The position numbers and the translations under genes were made by a program. Positions 9,936 to 20,600 of a stretch of DNA of 64,000 nt are shown one piece after another; the stretch's first letter is position 1, and each line of letters starts with the position of its first letter. The notes beneath the pieces were generated by a model. That model had not been told where the DNA came from. It ran no database searches and saw only the letters and a list, made by a program, of their open reading frames with translations. The stretch is taken from positions 150,724 to 214,723 of the forward strand of contig JAUIIJ010000001.1 in NCBI GenBank assembly GCA_030431825.1, given 5' to 3'. Source of the DNA: Alphaproteobacteria bacterium (GTDB lineage Bacteria; Pseudomonadota; Alphaproteobacteria; Rhodobacterales; Rhodobacteraceae).

Positions 9936-11780
9936 CTACTGGAAACTGGCCTGCACGGCGTTCACGGCCTGCTGGTCGATCTGCGGTTTGGCGCGCAGGC
10001 GGGCATCGCGCGCGAAGACCTCGAACAGGGCTTCGGACAGCGCCTGATCGACCCGATCCGCGAACGCCGCCTGCATCGTCGTCAGCTCATCCGTCTCTTC
10101 CGGCGGCAAGGTGTCGTCAAGGCGCACGATGAACGCGGCTCCCGGCCCGGAGATGACACGCAGTTCACCTTTGTCCATCGCAAAGACCTGTGACATGAAA
10201 TCCGTTGGTGCGCCGTCTATGAAAGCACTTCGGGTCAAGCCGTTCTCGACGCGAAAGGCCAGACCGGTGGCGGCGAAATCGTCGCTGTCGCCCAGCTCCG
10301 AGACGATCCGCTCTGCCTGCTCGCGCAGCGCGATGGTGGTTTGTTCGAGTGCCCAGGCATCGGCCACCTTGTCACGTGCCGATGCAAAGGGTTCCGGGCG
10401 AACCGGGAGCACTTCCTCCAGCCGCAGGGCGAAGATCGCGCCATCCTCGGTAAAGCCGATCTCGGGGAAATCATCCTGTGTCACGGCGGCGGCCGCTGCG
10501 CGGAATTCCTCATAGGCCGCGACACCCTCATGGGCATCGTCGGTCCAGCTCATGGTGCCGAGTTCCATGTCGGTTTCCTGCGCCAGTTCCTCGAGTGTCG
10601 CACCGCCGGCCATCAGGTCGTTGATCTCTTCGGCACGGGTTTCAATCAGACGGCGTGCGCGATCCCCGGCGAGTTCGGCGCGCAGTTCCTCTTGCACATC
10701 CTCGAAAGGGGTGACACGCGCCGCAAGATTGCCGTTGACCCGGAACAATGCGGGGCCAAGCGAGGATGGAAGCGGCCCCAGGACATCGCCAATGTCGGCG
10801 GCAAAAACGTCATCGGCCGCATCGCCGAGATCGTCGCGTGTGACATCGCCGAGATCGACATCTGCCAGCGCGAGTCCGCGTTGGTCCACCAACGCCTCGA
10901 AGGTCGTGCCGCCCACATCGACCTGCGCCTTGGCCGTGGACGCGGCGGTGACGTCGGAAAACACCAGGCGCTCGACCAGACGTCGCTCTGGCACGTCATA
11001 TTCGGCGCTGCGGCTGTCATAGAGATCGCGCAGGGCGGTTTCGTCGACATCGACCTCGTCCAGGATCATTTCCGGAGTCATGAGCAGGTAGGTCAGACGC
11101 TTGGTCTCCGGCAGCATGAAATCATCCGGTTGCGCGTCGTAGAAGGCCTGCAACTGCTCGGGAGTCGGGTCGGGCACCGGTGTCTGCAAATCCTCCGCCG
11201 ACAGCTCGGCCCAGGTGAAGTTGCGGCGCGCGGCGATGTAATCGATCATCGTGTCGCTCAGGACGGCAGGCATCCTGGTGCCCGCCATGATCGCCCCCTG
11301 CACAAGCGTGCGTGCGGATTCCTTGCGCAGGTCGTCTTCGAACTCGGTTTCGTTCAGACCCGCCTGGCTGAGCGCAAATCGATAGGCTTCGCGGTCGAAG
11401 CCGCCATCGATCCCCTGAAACGCCGGAATTTCGATGATCTCCTTTTGCAGGTTGGCATCACCGATCGAGATGCCGAGATCGGCCACTTCGTTGTCGATCG
11501 ATGCCAGCCCGACCAGCCGCGAAAGCACCACCTGCTCAAGCCCCATGGCGCGCACCTGTGACATCGGCAGGGTCTGTCCCGACTGGGCCTCGATCGCGCG
11601 GATCTCGCTCTGGAGTTCGCGGGCATATGCATCGACGCTGATGGGTTGATCGCCCGCATGGCCGATGGTCCGGATGGTCCCGCTCAGATTGGTCGCCCCG
11701 AATCCGGCCAGCCCCACGATGAGAAGTGCGAGAATGATCCAGACGAATGTCCTGGACAAACTTTTGACGCCTGCGGCCAT
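9936..11780 (-). CDS. Membrane-anchored peptidyl-prolyl isomerase, SurA/PpiD-like
   Basis: Protein of 614 residues: one N-terminal membrane anchor at about residues 12-33 (TFVWIILALLIVGLAGFGATN), then a SurA-like N-terminal chaperone region, and a divergent parvulin-like domain around residues 260-360. The architecture matches PpiD, a periplasm-facing chaperone that helps outer-membrane and secreted proteins fold. The parvulin core lacks an easily recognised catalytic signature, so isomerase activity is uncertain. It sits directly upstream of trpE, an arrangement seen in Rhodobacterales that seems unrelated to function. Confidence 0.85.
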   Translation of the reverse strand: MAAGVKSLSRTFVWIILALLIVGLAGFGATNLSGTIRTIGHAGDQPISVDAYARELQSEIRAIEAQSGQTLPMSQVRAMGLEQVVLSRLVGLASIDNEVADLGISIGDANLQKEIIEIPAFQGIDGGFDREAYRFALSQAGLNETEFEDDLRKESARTLVQGAIMAGTRMPAVLSDTMIDYIAARRNFTWAELSAEDLQTPVPDPTPEQLQAFYDAQPDDFMLPETKRLTYLLMTPEMILDEVDVDETALRDLYDSRSAEYDVPERRLVERLVFSDVTAASTAKAQVDVGGTTFEALVDQRGLALADVDLGDVTRDDLGDAADDVFAADIGDVLGPLPSSLGPALFRVNGNLAARVTPFEDVQEELRAELAGDRARRLIETRAEEINDLMAGGATLEELAQETDMELGTMSWTDDAHEGVAAYEEFRAAAAAVTQDDFPEIGFTEDGAIFALRLEEVLPVRPEPFASARDKVADAWALEQTTIALREQAERIVSELGDSDDFAATGLAFRVENGLTRSAFIDGAPTDFMSQVFAMDKGELRVISGPGAAFIVRLDDTLPPEETDELTTMQAAFADRVDQALSEALFEVFARDARLRAKPQIDQQAVNAVQASFQ

Positions 11781-11860
11781 GATGCCTCCCTGCTGGCAGT
11801 GAACTGCCTTGAATTTCGCCGCCTTGTCTACGACGCACGTACTGGGGGGGCAAGACGGGT

Positions 11861-13030
11861 TCAGGCGGGCAGGGCGGCCATTCGGTCGAAAAAGGTGGCA
11901 ATTCCGGCACGATCAAGGTTGGCAAAGGCCACGCGCAGGTGGCGCGCGCCGTGGGAATCGCCGGGCGGGGTGAACATGGTGGCAGGCAGGGCAAGAATGC
12001 TCGCGGTTTCAACCATCGATTTCGCCAGCGCGTCGGACTCCTTGTCGAACGGGTGTTCGAGATAGGCGAAATAGGCCCCCAGCCCGCGCAGTTTCCAACC
12101 GCGTTCGGACAGAACCGAAAAGCCATCGCGGATCGCGGCGCGTCGCGCCAGGATTTCCGCGCGCTCACCCGCCAGCCAGTCAGACAGGTTGCGCATGCCC
12201 CACAACGCCGCGCGCTGCCCGGTCTGGGTCGGGCAGATCGTGACGGTGTCCAAGAACTTCTCGACCTCGCCCAGCAGTTGCCGGGAGGTCGCAAGCGCAC
12301 CGACGCGGTGGCCGGTCAGTCGGTAGGCTTTGGAAAAGGAATAGAGATGCACCAGCGTCCGGTCCCAGTCCGGATCGCCGAACAGGTCATGCGGGGCACC
12401 ATCGCGGCTGTCGAAATCGCGATAGGTTTCATCCACGATGAGCTTGAGTCCCCGGCTGCCGGCAAGATCGTAGAAGGCGCGCAGCAAACCGGCGGGGTAT
12501 TCGGCGCCGGTCGGATTGTTCGGGGTGACCAGCACGATGGCGCGCGTGCGCTCGGTGATCAGGGCGGCAGCCTGCTCGGGATCGGGCAGCATGTCGCGCT
12601 GAACCGGCAGCGGCACGGCGGTGACTCCGGACATGTCGAGCCACATCTTGTGATTGAAATACCAAGGGGTTGGAAGAATAACTTCATCCCCCTGACCGGT
12701 CAGTGTCGCGATGGTTGCGGCAAAGGCCTGGTTGCAGCCCGAGGTGATGGCGATCTGTTCGGGCGCGACCTGGCCGTGATATTTGCTGCTGCATTGCGCA
12801 GCGAGTGCCGCGCGCAGGTCCGGCAGGCCAAGCACCGGTCCGTAAAGATGGATCGCGTCGTCATGCATCACCATCTCGGCCAGCGCGCGGCGCAACTCCT
12901 GCGGAGGGGGCGCGACCGGTGCGGCCTGTGACACCAGCATCAGGGGGCGATCCGCCGGGTGCTCGATGCCCTTGAGCCAGCCAAAGGTCTCGACGATCGG
13001 AGAGGCGAAGGTGGATTGCGTGCGTGTCAT
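11861..13030 (-). CDS. PLP-dependent aminotransferase, class I/II (aspartate aminotransferase fold)
   Basis: Fold-type I PLP enzyme of 389 residues. The cofactor-binding landmarks are present: NNPTGAEYP, a VDETYRDF strand and the Schiff-base segment LVHLYSFSKAYRLTGHRVG with its lysine. The amino donor cannot be predicted. A GTG at 13060 gives a 10-residue longer form; the ATG at 13030 is preferred because that extension would abut the gpt stop. It is part of the minus-strand run fabI, gpt, this gene, ppiD-like, trpE. Confidence 0.88.
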   Translation of the reverse strand: MTRTQSTFASPIVETFGWLKGIEHPADRPLMLVSQAAPVAPPPQELRRALAEMVMHDDAIHLYGPVLGLPDLRAALAAQCSSKYHGQVAPEQIAITSGCNQAFAATIATLTGQGDEVILPTPWYFNHKMWLDMSGVTAVPLPVQRDMLPDPEQAAALITERTRAIVLVTPNNPTGAEYPAGLLRAFYDLAGSRGLKLIVDETYRDFDSRDGAPHDLFGDPDWDRTLVHLYSFSKAYRLTGHRVGALATSRQLLGEVEKFLDTVTICPTQTGQRAALWGMRNLSDWLAGERAEILARRAAIRDGFSVLSERGWKLRGLGAYFAYLEHPFDKESDALAKSMVETASILALPATMFTPPGDSHGARHLRVAFANLDRAGIATFFDRMAALPA

Positions 13031-13060
13031 GGCCGGCACCGGCGAGGGTGGCCTCTGCAC

Positions 13061-13567
13061 CTAATCCGTGCCCCGGTAGGGCTCGACATATTGCAGGGCC
13101 ATGTCCCAGGGAAAGAAAATCCAGGTGTCCTGGCTGACTTCGGTGATGAAGGTGTCGACCTGCGGCCGTCCCTTGGGCTTGGCGTAAACCGTGGCGAAAT
13201 GCGCCTTGGGGAACATCCTGCGCACGACTTCGAGCGTCTTTCCGCTGTCGACGAGATCATCGACGATCAGAATGCCGGTGCCGTCCCCCATCATCGCGCT
13301 GTTCGGTGCCTTGAGCACCTTGGCCTCGGACTGTTTCTGATGGTCGTAGGATTTGATGCTGATCGTATCGACGGTGCGGATATCGAGCTCGCGCGCGACG
13401 ATCATCGCGGGGGCCATGCCGCCACGGGTGATGGCAACGACCGCGCGCCAGCCGCCTTCATCCGGGCCGTGACCGTCCAGACGCCACGCCAGCGCGCGGC
13501 TGTCGCGGTGAATCTGGTCCCAGCTGATGTGAAATCCCTTTTCGTGGGGCAGGCGGTTGTCAGTCAT
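13061..13567 (-). CDS. gpt: Xanthine-guanine phosphoribosyltransferase
   Basis: Purine salvage enzyme that transfers phosphoribosyl from PRPP to xanthine or guanine. 168 residues, close to the E. coli Gpt-type length. The PRPP-binding motif is [18 protein letters not shown], and the hydrophobic flap carries [21 protein letters not shown]. The C-terminus ends with the WIFFPWD segment typical of this group. The start at 13567 ([10 protein letters not shown]) is clear; the longer upstream reading is not protein-like. Confidence 0.92.
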   Translation of the reverse strand: MTDNRLPHEKGFHISWDQIHRDSRALAWRLDGHGPDEGGWRAVVAITRGGMAPAMIVARELDIRTVDTISIKSYDHQKQSEAKVLKAPNSAMMGDGTGILIVDDLVDSGKTLEVVRRMFPKAHFATVYAKPKGRPQVDTFITEVSQDTWIFFPWDMALQYVEPYRGTD

Positions 13568-13698
13568 GTGATCTCTCCTCGATCTGTGTCGCCTTGGCGC
13601 AAGCGTGGCATCGGGGACACCGGGAACGAAACCGAACGCGCGATCTCTGCCAACATCGTCAGGTCGAACGCGACGACATGCGCGGGTTCCGTGCCGCG

Positions 13699-14505
13699 CT
13701 AGCCCTTGGCCATGTCCGGTGCATCGACCGCCTTCATGCCGACCACGTGATAGCCCGCATCCACATGCAGGACCTCGCCGGTGGTGCCCGCAGCCAGATC
13801 CGACAGCAGATAGAGCGCGGAACCGCCCACGTCGTCGATTGTCACGTTGCGGCGCAGCGGCGAATTGTACTCGTTCCACTTCATGATATAGCGGAAATCG
13901 CCGATGCCGCTGGCGGCCAGGGTCTTGATCGGGCCGGCCGAGATGGCGTTGACCCGGATCCCGTCCTTGCCCAGATCCTCGGCCAGATAGCGCACGGACG
14001 CTTCGAGCGCCGCCTTGGCAACGCCCATCACGTTGTAATGTGGCATGACGCGTTCCGCGCCGTAATAGGTCAGCGTCAGACAGGAACCGCCCTCGTTCAT
14101 CATCTTTTCGGCACGGCGCACCACGGCAGTGAACGAGTAGACCGAAATGTCCATCGACATCTGGAAATTCGCGCGGCTGGTGTCGACATAGCGACCCCGC
14201 AATTCGTTCTTGTCGGAGAAGCCGATGGCGTGAACAACGAAGTCGAGCGTGCCCCAGCGTTCCTGCAATTCGTCAAAGAGCGCGTCGATCGACGCCTCGT
14301 CGCTGACATCACAGGGCAGGACGATGTCGCTGCCAAGTTGCGCGGCAAGTGGATCGACCCGCTTCTTGAGCGCATCGCCCTGGTAGGAAAACGCCAGTGT
14401 CGCCCCGGCATCGGACAGCGCCCTGGCAATGCCCCAGGCAATCGACTTGTCGTTCGCGAGGCCCATGATAAGACCCCGTTTGCCGGCCATTAGCTGATTT
14501 GACAT
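13699..14505 (-). CDS. fabI: Enoyl-[acyl-carrier-protein] reductase (NADH)
   Basis: Final reductase of the fatty acid elongation cycle. 268 residues, an atypical short-chain dehydrogenase with N-terminal [17 protein letters not shown] nucleotide-binding segment. The catalytic pair in Y-X6-K spacing is Tyr157 and Lys164 (YNVMGVAK), and Tyr147 lies upstream. The start at 14505 (MSNQLM) is preferred; upstream in-frame sequence is the complement of pdxH. It is divergent from pdxH, sharing a 126-bp control region. Confidence 0.96.
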   Translation of the reverse strand: MSNQLMAGKRGLIMGLANDKSIAWGIARALSDAGATLAFSYQGDALKKRVDPLAAQLGSDIVLPCDVSDEASIDALFDELQERWGTLDFVVHAIGFSDKNELRGRYVDTSRANFQMSMDISVYSFTAVVRRAEKMMNEGGSCLTLTYYGAERVMPHYNVMGVAKAALEASVRYLAEDLGKDGIRVNAISAGPIKTLAASGIGDFRYIMKWNEYNSPLRRNVTIDDVGGSALYLLSDLAAGTTGEVLHVDAGYHVVGMKAVDAPDMAKG

Positions 14506-14631
14506 TCTTTTCTCCGACCAATGCGCAATGTGGGCTTGACCTTTAGGCGATTGGTCTGACTGCTTCAAGTGCCGGCAGGCCGCCAGATGCGGCGGTTGGA
14601 CGATCCATGCAGAAGGCCATGCAGAGGGAAT

Positions 14632-15240
14632 ATGATGACGGAACGGGACGGTATATTCGCGGGTGACGACCCATTTGAAATCGCACGGCGCTGGCTGGCC
14701 GAGGCCGAGGCGGTCGAGCCGAACGATCCGAACGCCATCGCGTTGAGCACGGTCGATGCGGATGGTCTGCCCAATGCGCGGATGGTCCTGCTCAAGGACA
14801 TCGAACCGGCGGCTTTCGTATTCTACACGAACTACGAAAGTCAGAAGGCGCAGGAACTCGACGCGGCAGGCAAGGCCGCTTTCGTGATGCACTGGAAATC
14901 GCTGCGCCGGCAGGTTCGGGTGCGTGGCACGATCAGCCGCGAGGATGGCGAACAGGCCGATGCCTATTTCGCGTCGCGGTCGCTCAAGAGCCGCCTCGGG
15001 GCCTGGGCCTCGCGGCAATCGAGGCCTCTGAGCAGCCGCGCGGCCCTGATGGCCGAGGTTGCCAGGGTCACGGCGCAGCATGGCACGACTCCGGCGCGCC
15101 CACCGTTCTGGGGAGGCTACCGTATCGTTCCGAGCCACATCGAATTCTGGGCCGACGGCGCGTTTCGATTGCATGACCGGTTCCTCTGGCAACGTCCGGA
15201 TGCGGGTTCGGAATGGCAGATTCAGCGACTCAGTCCGTGA
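14632..15240 (+). CDS. pdxH: Pyridoxamine/pyridoxine 5'-phosphate oxidase
   Basis: FMN enzyme that oxidises PNP or PMP to pyridoxal 5'-phosphate. 202 residues. Visible family features: [22 protein letters not shown] (FMN and substrate binding), [13 protein letters not shown], and the C-terminal [15 protein letters not shown] and R-L-H-DR segments. The ATG pair at 14632/14635 follows an AGAGGGA ribosome site. It is divergent from fabI. Confidence 0.94.
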   Translation: MMTERDGIFAGDDPFEIARRWLAEAEAVEPNDPNAIALSTVDADGLPNARMVLLKDIEPAAFVFYTNYESQKAQELDAAGKAAFVMHWKSLRRQVRVRGTISREDGEQADAYFASRSLKSRLGAWASRQSRPLSSRAALMAEVARVTAQHGTTPARPPFWGGYRIVPSHIEFWADGAFRLHDRFLWQRPDAGSEWQIQRLSP

Positions 15241-15363
15241 CATTCACGTCACGCGAAATGCAACTATTTGTAATACCGTCGTAATTTCTTCTTGAAATTG
15301 GTGCTTAAACTTGTCCACTACTTCGTGTAACAATGGGGCAACAATCATCGTGGTGGTTAATTT

Positions 15364-15900
15364 GTGGCGGACGATCTGAATAGCATGTACCACGTGCGCG
15401 GTCAGGTGAAGTGGTTCGATCCCGTCAAGGGGTTCGGCTTCGTCGTGAGTGACGAAGGGGGGCCTGACATACTGCTCCACGTCAACGTTTTGCGGAACTT
15501 CGGACAGAGCTCGGTTGCCGACGGCGCCGGCATCGAAGTGGTGACCCATCGGACCGATCGGGGCGTGCAGGCAGTCGAGATCGTCAGCATCACGCCCCCC
15601 GTCCGGGACGAGGCGCCGGTTCTGACCGATTTCGCGGCGCTGGAGTCCGACGTCATCCATAACGCGCCGCTCGAGCCCGCGCGGGTCAAGTGGTTTGACA
15701 AGTCCAAGGGCTTTGGTTTCGCCAACGTGTTTGGCCGGCCGGAAGATGTGTTCTTGCACATCGAGGTGCTGCGCCAGTCGGGACTGGCCGATCTGCAACC
15801 GGGCGAGGCGCTCGCGATGCGCGTGATCGATGGCAAGCGCGGGCGCATGGCCGCCGAGGTCATGGCCTGGGAAATGGCCGTAGCGGCATCCGAAAAGTGA
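15364..15900 (+). CDS. Tandem cold-shock domain protein
   Basis: Protein of 178 residues with two cold-shock (OB-fold) domains. Domain 1, about residues 12-70, has GQVKWFDPVKGFGFV and DILLHV (RNP1 and RNP2). Domain 2, about residues 105-170, has ARVKWFDKSKGFGFA and DVFLHI. Such double-domain proteins bind single-stranded RNA or DNA and are typical of Rhodobacterales. The start is a GTG at 15364, an inference; an ATG at 15385 would remove seven residues. The 123-bp upstream gap is markedly AT-rich for this genome, as expected for a cold-shock leader. The DUF192 gene starts 1 bp after the stop. Confidence 0.9.
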   Translation: MADDLNSMYHVRGQVKWFDPVKGFGFVVSDEGGPDILLHVNVLRNFGQSSVADGAGIEVVTHRTDRGVQAVEIVSITPPVRDEAPVLTDFAALESDVIHNAPLEPARVKWFDKSKGFGFANVFGRPEDVFLHIEVLRQSGLADLQPGEALAMRVIDGKRGRMAAEVMAWEMAVAASEK

Positions 15901-15901
15901 C

Positions 15902-16372
15902 ATGATACGCGTTCTCGCGGTTGTTCTGGCCCTTGTATGTGGTGCGGCGGTCAGTGCCGCGGAAACCGCATGTCGTGCGGATCACGTGCAACTGCGTGGT
16001 TCCTGGGGCGAGGCGGGCTTTGACGTCGAGGTCGCTGATACGCCGAAAGCACGGTCCAGGGGGCTGATGTTTCGCGAGTCGCTGCCGCGTGGCGCAGGCA
16101 TGCTGTTTGTCTATGAAACGCCGCGCCGGGCGAGTTTCTGGATGAAGAACACCCTGATTCCGCTGGACATGATTTTTGTCGACCAGGCCGGAACCGTCAT
16201 CTCTGTGCATCATCGCGCGATCCCCGGTGATCTGACGCCGATCGAGGGCGGGACGGGCATATTTGCGGTGCTCGAGATCAATGGCGGGCTGGCGCAGCGC
16301 TATGGTATCGCGCCGGGAACCCAATTGCGGCACCCGGTTTTTTCGGCTGGACCGGCAATTTGGCCCTGTTAG
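15902..16372 (+). CDS. DUF192 family exported protein
   Basis: Protein of 156 residues with a Sec signal peptide (about residues 1-19, cleavage near AVSAAE). The DUF192 domain shows RSRGLMFRESLPRGAGMLFVYE and the conserved FWMKNTLIPLDMIFVD. Its function is unknown. The ATG follows the stop of the cold-shock gene by 1 bp, so the two are translationally coupled. Confidence 0.88.
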   Translation: MIRVLAVVLALVCGAAVSAAETACRADHVQLRGSWGEAGFDVEVADTPKARSRGLMFRESLPRGAGMLFVYETPRRASFWMKNTLIPLDMIFVDQAGTVISVHHRAIPGDLTPIEGGTGIFAVLEINGGLAQRYGIAPGTQLRHPVFSAGPAIWPC

Positions 16373-16415
16373 GGCTTTTCAAAGCGGATTGTCTTGGCTA
16401 GAGAAGCGCACGGTC

Positions 16416-16492
16416 CGGGGCGTGGCGCAGTCTGGTAGCGCACCTGTTTTGGGTACAGGGGGTCGTGAGTTCGAATCTCGCCGCCCCGACCA
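16416..16492 (+). tRNA. tRNA-Pro (anticodon UGG)
   Basis: A complete 77-nt cloverleaf with encoded CCA. The acceptor arms CGGGGCG (16416-16422) and CGCCCCG (16482-16488) pair fully. The anticodon stem CCTGT/ACAGG encloses the loop TTTGGGT, giving anticodon TGG. The T-loop GTTCGAATC is canonical. No integrase or attachment duplication is seen beside it. Confidence 0.97.
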
Positions 16493-16658
16493 TTTTCCAT
16501 GAAATTTCAGAATCGACGTGTGATCCCCGGAGTGTCGGGTGATCGCTGAGGGGCGCTGCCCCTCAGACACCCCGGAGTATTTTGACAAAGATGAAATGAA
16601 GCGTCTCGTGATTGGCTTGAAACATCAGCTATCATCTGGCGCGTTGAAATCTGCTGTT

Positions 16659-17105
16659 TCAGGGCGCGGGTGTGCCGCCGGAACGGCGATAGAGCGCGGC
16701 GACGACGCGGTTGAGCCGGCGATCGCGCTGGTAGACGTGCAGGGGCGGTCCCGATTTCTGCGGCACATTCAGATAGACGTCATTTTCGACGAGGTAGCCG
16801 GTGGCATCCTTTCTGGTCTGGAAGCGTATCACCAGCTGGGGCAGGTCGTCGGGGACGCCATCGTAGGTCAGGATGATCGCCGCCGTGGGGTCAGGGGGGA
16901 GGTATTCACGGCATTCGATCGAATCCCGCGTCGGCCGTGCGAAGGTTTGCGCCGGACCCTCGCAGGCGGATTGCAGCGCCGATATCAGCGAGTCGGGATA
17001 GGTCGCGAAGTGGGCCTTGGCGGTTGTTACCCCCATATCTTGTGGTGCGCAGCCGCCGAGCATGACCGCCAGCAGCGATCCGAAAACAGGTAGGGCCGGG
17101 CGCAT
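16659..17105 (-). CDS. Small hypothetical lipoprotein
   Basis: Protein of 148 residues with a lipoprotein signal peptide (MRPALPVFGSLLAVMLGGC, lipobox LGGC, Cys19). The mature part shows no family I recognise. Features are an AHFATYPDSLISALQSACEGPAQTF segment and two Cys residues that could form a disulfide. The start at 17105 is set by the signal peptide. It is divergent from nrdJ. Confidence 0.75.
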   Translation of the reverse strand: MRPALPVFGSLLAVMLGGCAPQDMGVTTAKAHFATYPDSLISALQSACEGPAQTFARPTRDSIECREYLPPDPTAAIILTYDGVPDDLPQLVIRFQTRKDATGYLVENDVYLNVPQKSGPPLHVYQRDRRLNRVVAALYRRSGGTPAP

Positions 17106-17354
17106 GGGGCGGTTCTCCGAAAAATCTGTGATCGGAACGCGACGCGGCAGCCGTGTCGCATTTCGGTGTATAAGTCGAGGATTTCCATGTGCCGCGGTGC
17201 AGCAAAAGGCAATCCGGTTTCTTAACATGACATGCCAAAGCCCCTTGAAACAGGTGTATTCTCGTCCGGTTGCCCGCATCCTTCGGCGGGTGCCGCGCAA
17301 TTAACCTTTTGTGGATGAATCGGTCGTTCTGCCGGAGCCGGAATGCAGGTGGGC

Positions 17355-17403
17355 GTGGTCAACAGAAAAGAGTCGAAAAATCTGGAAAAATTGCGTTGAC
17401 CAC
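17355..17403 (+). promoter_or_regulatory. nrdJ: Stem-loop 1 in the nrdJ upstream region
   Basis: GTGGTCAAC at 17355-17363 is the exact reverse complement of GTTGACCAC at 17395-17403, enclosing a 31-nt purine-rich loop. It lies 261 bp before the nrdJ ATG. It could be an RNA hairpin or a DNA operator; no protein or ligand can be named. Confidence 0.4.
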
Positions 17404-17441
17404 CCATGGCCTGATACGCCAGATTGTATGAGCCGGCCGCT

Positions 17442-17479
17442 GAGCCACTAAATCTGGTAGCAAAAACCAGAAAAGGCTC
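17442..17479 (+). promoter_or_regulatory. nrdJ: Stem-loop 2 in the nrdJ upstream region
   Basis: A two-part hairpin: outer GAGCC (17442-17446) with GGCTC (17475-17479), inner TCTGGT (17453-17458) with ACCAGA (17466-17471), and a 7-nt loop. No T tract follows, so it is not a simple terminator. It lies about 185 bp before the nrdJ start. Confidence 0.4.
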
Positions 17480-17663
17480 TGACAAGGTTGGGACGGTAAG
17501 GCACCACGGTTACATTTCGGCGCGCACGCCGACAGCCTCTTGTTTCGTCGGGGGACCGGGACAGCTTTGCCACGTGCAACCGGGCACATGAGAGAGCGTC
17601 GGCATTTCCGGCGCGGGCCTGACATCGGGCTTTGAAGACAGCTGGAAGACAGAGGCAGCGCAC

Positions 17664-20600
17664 ATGAAGATTGAACGCAAATTCACCACCGCCGGCGAGG
17701 ATGCCTATGCGGCGCTCGATTTCATCTCGGCAACATCGGAGATACGCAATCCCGACGGAACCACCGTGTTCCGGCTTGAGAATGTCGAGGTGCCGTCGAC
17801 CTGGAGCCAGGTGGCAAGCGACGTGATCGCGCAGAAATATTTCCGCAAGGCGGGTGTGCCGAGCCGGCTGAAGAAGGTGCGGGAAAAGGACGTACCCGAG
17901 TTCCTGTGGCGATCGGTTGCCGATGGCGATGACGTGGAGATGGGGGGCGAAACCTCGTCCAAGCAGGTGTTTGACCGTCTGGCTGGGGCCTGGGCCTATT
18001 GGGGCTGGAAGGGCGGCTATTTCAGCACCGAGGAAGATGCGCGCGCCTATTACGACGAGATGCGGTTCATGCTCGCCACGCAGAAGGCGGCCCCGAACAG
18101 CCCGCAATGGTTCAACACCGGCTTGCACTGGGCCTACGGCATCGACGGCCCGGCGCAGGGGCACCATTATGTCGACCACAAGAGCGGCAAGCTGACCAAG
18201 TCGAAATCCAGCTATGAACATCCGCAGCCGCATGCCTGCTTCATTCAGGGCGTGCAGGATGACCTGGTGAATGACGGCGGAATCATGGATCTCTGGGTGC
18301 GCGAGGCGCGGCTGTTCAAGTATGGCAGCGGCACCGGCACCAACTTCAGTCATCTGCGCGGCGAGGGCGAGAAGCTCTCGGGGGGTGGCAAGTCGAGCGG
18401 CCTGATGGGCTTTCTCAAGATCGGCGACCGGGCGGCGGGCGCGATCAAGTCGGGCGGCACGACCCGTCGCGCGGCCAAGATGGTCATCGTTGACGCGGAT
18501 CACCCGGATATCGAGGATTTCATCAACTGGAAGGTGCTGGAAGAGCAGAAGGTGGCGAGCATCGTTGCCGGCTCGAAAATGCACGAGAAGAAGCTGAACG
18601 GCATTTTCGATGCGATCCGCGCCTGGGATGGTGCCGAGGACGACGCATATGACACCGCCAGGAATGGCGCGCTCAGGGATGCGGTGCGCGATGCCAAGCG
18701 CAACATGATCCCCGAAACCTATATCAAGCGCGTTCTGGATTATGCGCGGCAGGGACACACCGGTATCGAGTTTCCGACGTATGACACCGATTGGGATTCC
18801 GAAGCCTATAACAGCGTGTCGGGCCAGAACTCGAACAATTCGATCCGCGTGACCAACGCGTTCCTGACCGCGGTGGAAAAGGATGCGGATTGGGAATTGA
18901 TCAACCGGGTCGATGGCAGCGTGGCGCGCACGGTGCGGGCCCGTGACCTGTGGGAGCAGGTCGGACATGCCGCCTGGGCCTGCGCCGATCCGGGCATCCA
19001 GTATCACGATACGGTCAACGAGTGGCACACCTGTCCGGAAGACGGCGAGATTCGCGGATCGAATCCCTGTTCTGAATACATGTTCCTCGACGATACCGCC
19101 TGCAACCTTGCGTCGATGAACCTGCTGACCTTCCTCAGGGATGGCGAGTTCCAGGCCGATGACTACATGCATGCCTCGCGGCTCTGGACGGTGACGCTCG
19201 AGATCAGCGTGATGATGGCGCAGTTCCCCTCCCGCGAGATTGCGCAGCTGTCCTATGATTTCCGCACGCTGGGGCTGGGTTATGCCAATATCGGCGGATT
19301 GCTGATGAACATGGGCTACAGCTATGACAGCGACGAGGGCCGCGCGCTTTGTGGTGCGCTGACCGCGATCATGACCGGTGTGGCCTATGCCACCAGCGCC
19401 GAGATGGCCGGTGAGCTCGGCCCCTTCGCGGGGTACGAGCGCAACAGCGACCACATGCTGCGGGTGATCCGCAATCACCGCAACGCCGCCTATGGCAAGA
19501 CCGAGGGATACGAGAACCTGTCGGTCAGGCCGGTGCCGCTGGATCATGGCAACTGCCCGGACGCGCGGCTGGTCGATCTGGCCAAATCCGCCTGGGACGA
19601 GGCGCTGAGCCTCGGGCAGAAACATGGCTATCGCAACGCTCAGGCGACGGTGATCGCGCCGACCGGCACGATCGGTCTGGTCATGGATTGCGACACCACC
19701 GGGATCGAGCCGGATTTCGCGCTCGTCAAGTTCAAGAAGCTGGCCGGAGGCGGATACTTCAAGATCATCAACCAGTCGGTGCCGGCGGCGCTGGAAAAGC
19801 TGGGGTATGGTTCGGCGCAGATCGAGGAAATCGTATCCTACGCGGTCGGGCATGGAAGTATCGGAAATGCGCCCGCGATCAACCACACCACGCTGGCGGG
19901 GCACGGGTTCGGTGCGAACGAGTTGGCCAAGGTGGATGCGGCGCTGGAGAGCGCCTTTGACATCCGCTTCGTGTTCAACCAGTGGACGCTGGGCGAAGAG
20001 TTCTGCCAGAACGTCCTGGGTATCCCGGCGGACAAGCTCAACGATCCCGCCTTTGATCTGCTGCGGCACCTGGGCTTCAGCCGCAAGGATATCGAACTGG
20101 CGAATGACCACGTTTGCGGCACCATGACGCTGGAAGGCGCGCCGTTCCTGCGCAAGGAGCATTACGGCATCTTCGACTGTGCCAACCCCTGCGGCAAGAA
20201 GGGCAAGCGCTATCTCTCGGTCAACAGCCACATCACCATGATGGCCGCGGCCCAGAGCTTTATCTCGGGCGCGATCAGCAAGACGATCAACATGCCCAAC
20301 GACGCCAGCATCGAGGATTGCCAGCGTGCCTACGAACTGAGCTGGTCGCTGGGTATCAAGGCAAACGCGCTTTACCGCGACGGGTCCAAGCTGTCGCAGC
20401 CGCTCGCGTCGGCGCTGATCGAGGATGATGACGATGCGGCGGAAACGCTGGAAACCGGAACGCCGCATGAAAAGGCTGCGGTGATCGCCGAGAAGATCAT
20501 CGAAAAGGTGGTGGTCAAGGAAATCATCAAATCGCATCGCGAAAAGATGCCGCAACGGCGCAAGGGCTATACGCAAAAGGCGATCGTCGGCGGCCACAAG

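Larger units (their letters stand above)
17106..17663. other. 558-bp intergenic region between the lipoprotein gene and nrdJ
   Basis: No convincing gene lies here. It must carry the divergent promoters, but I cannot name a -10/-35 pair with confidence. The nrdJ-proximal half holds two stem-loops (listed separately). I looked for a cobalamin riboswitch and NrdR boxes and recognised neither. Confidence 0.6.

Noticed and set aside
16416..16492. tRNA-Pro as an integration site
   Set aside because: No integrase gene and no duplicated 3' tRNA fragment lie within reach.
17106..17663. Cobalamin riboswitch or NrdR boxes before nrdJ
   Set aside because: Looked for because nrdJ needs B12, but no B12-box core or NrdR palindrome was recognised by eye.
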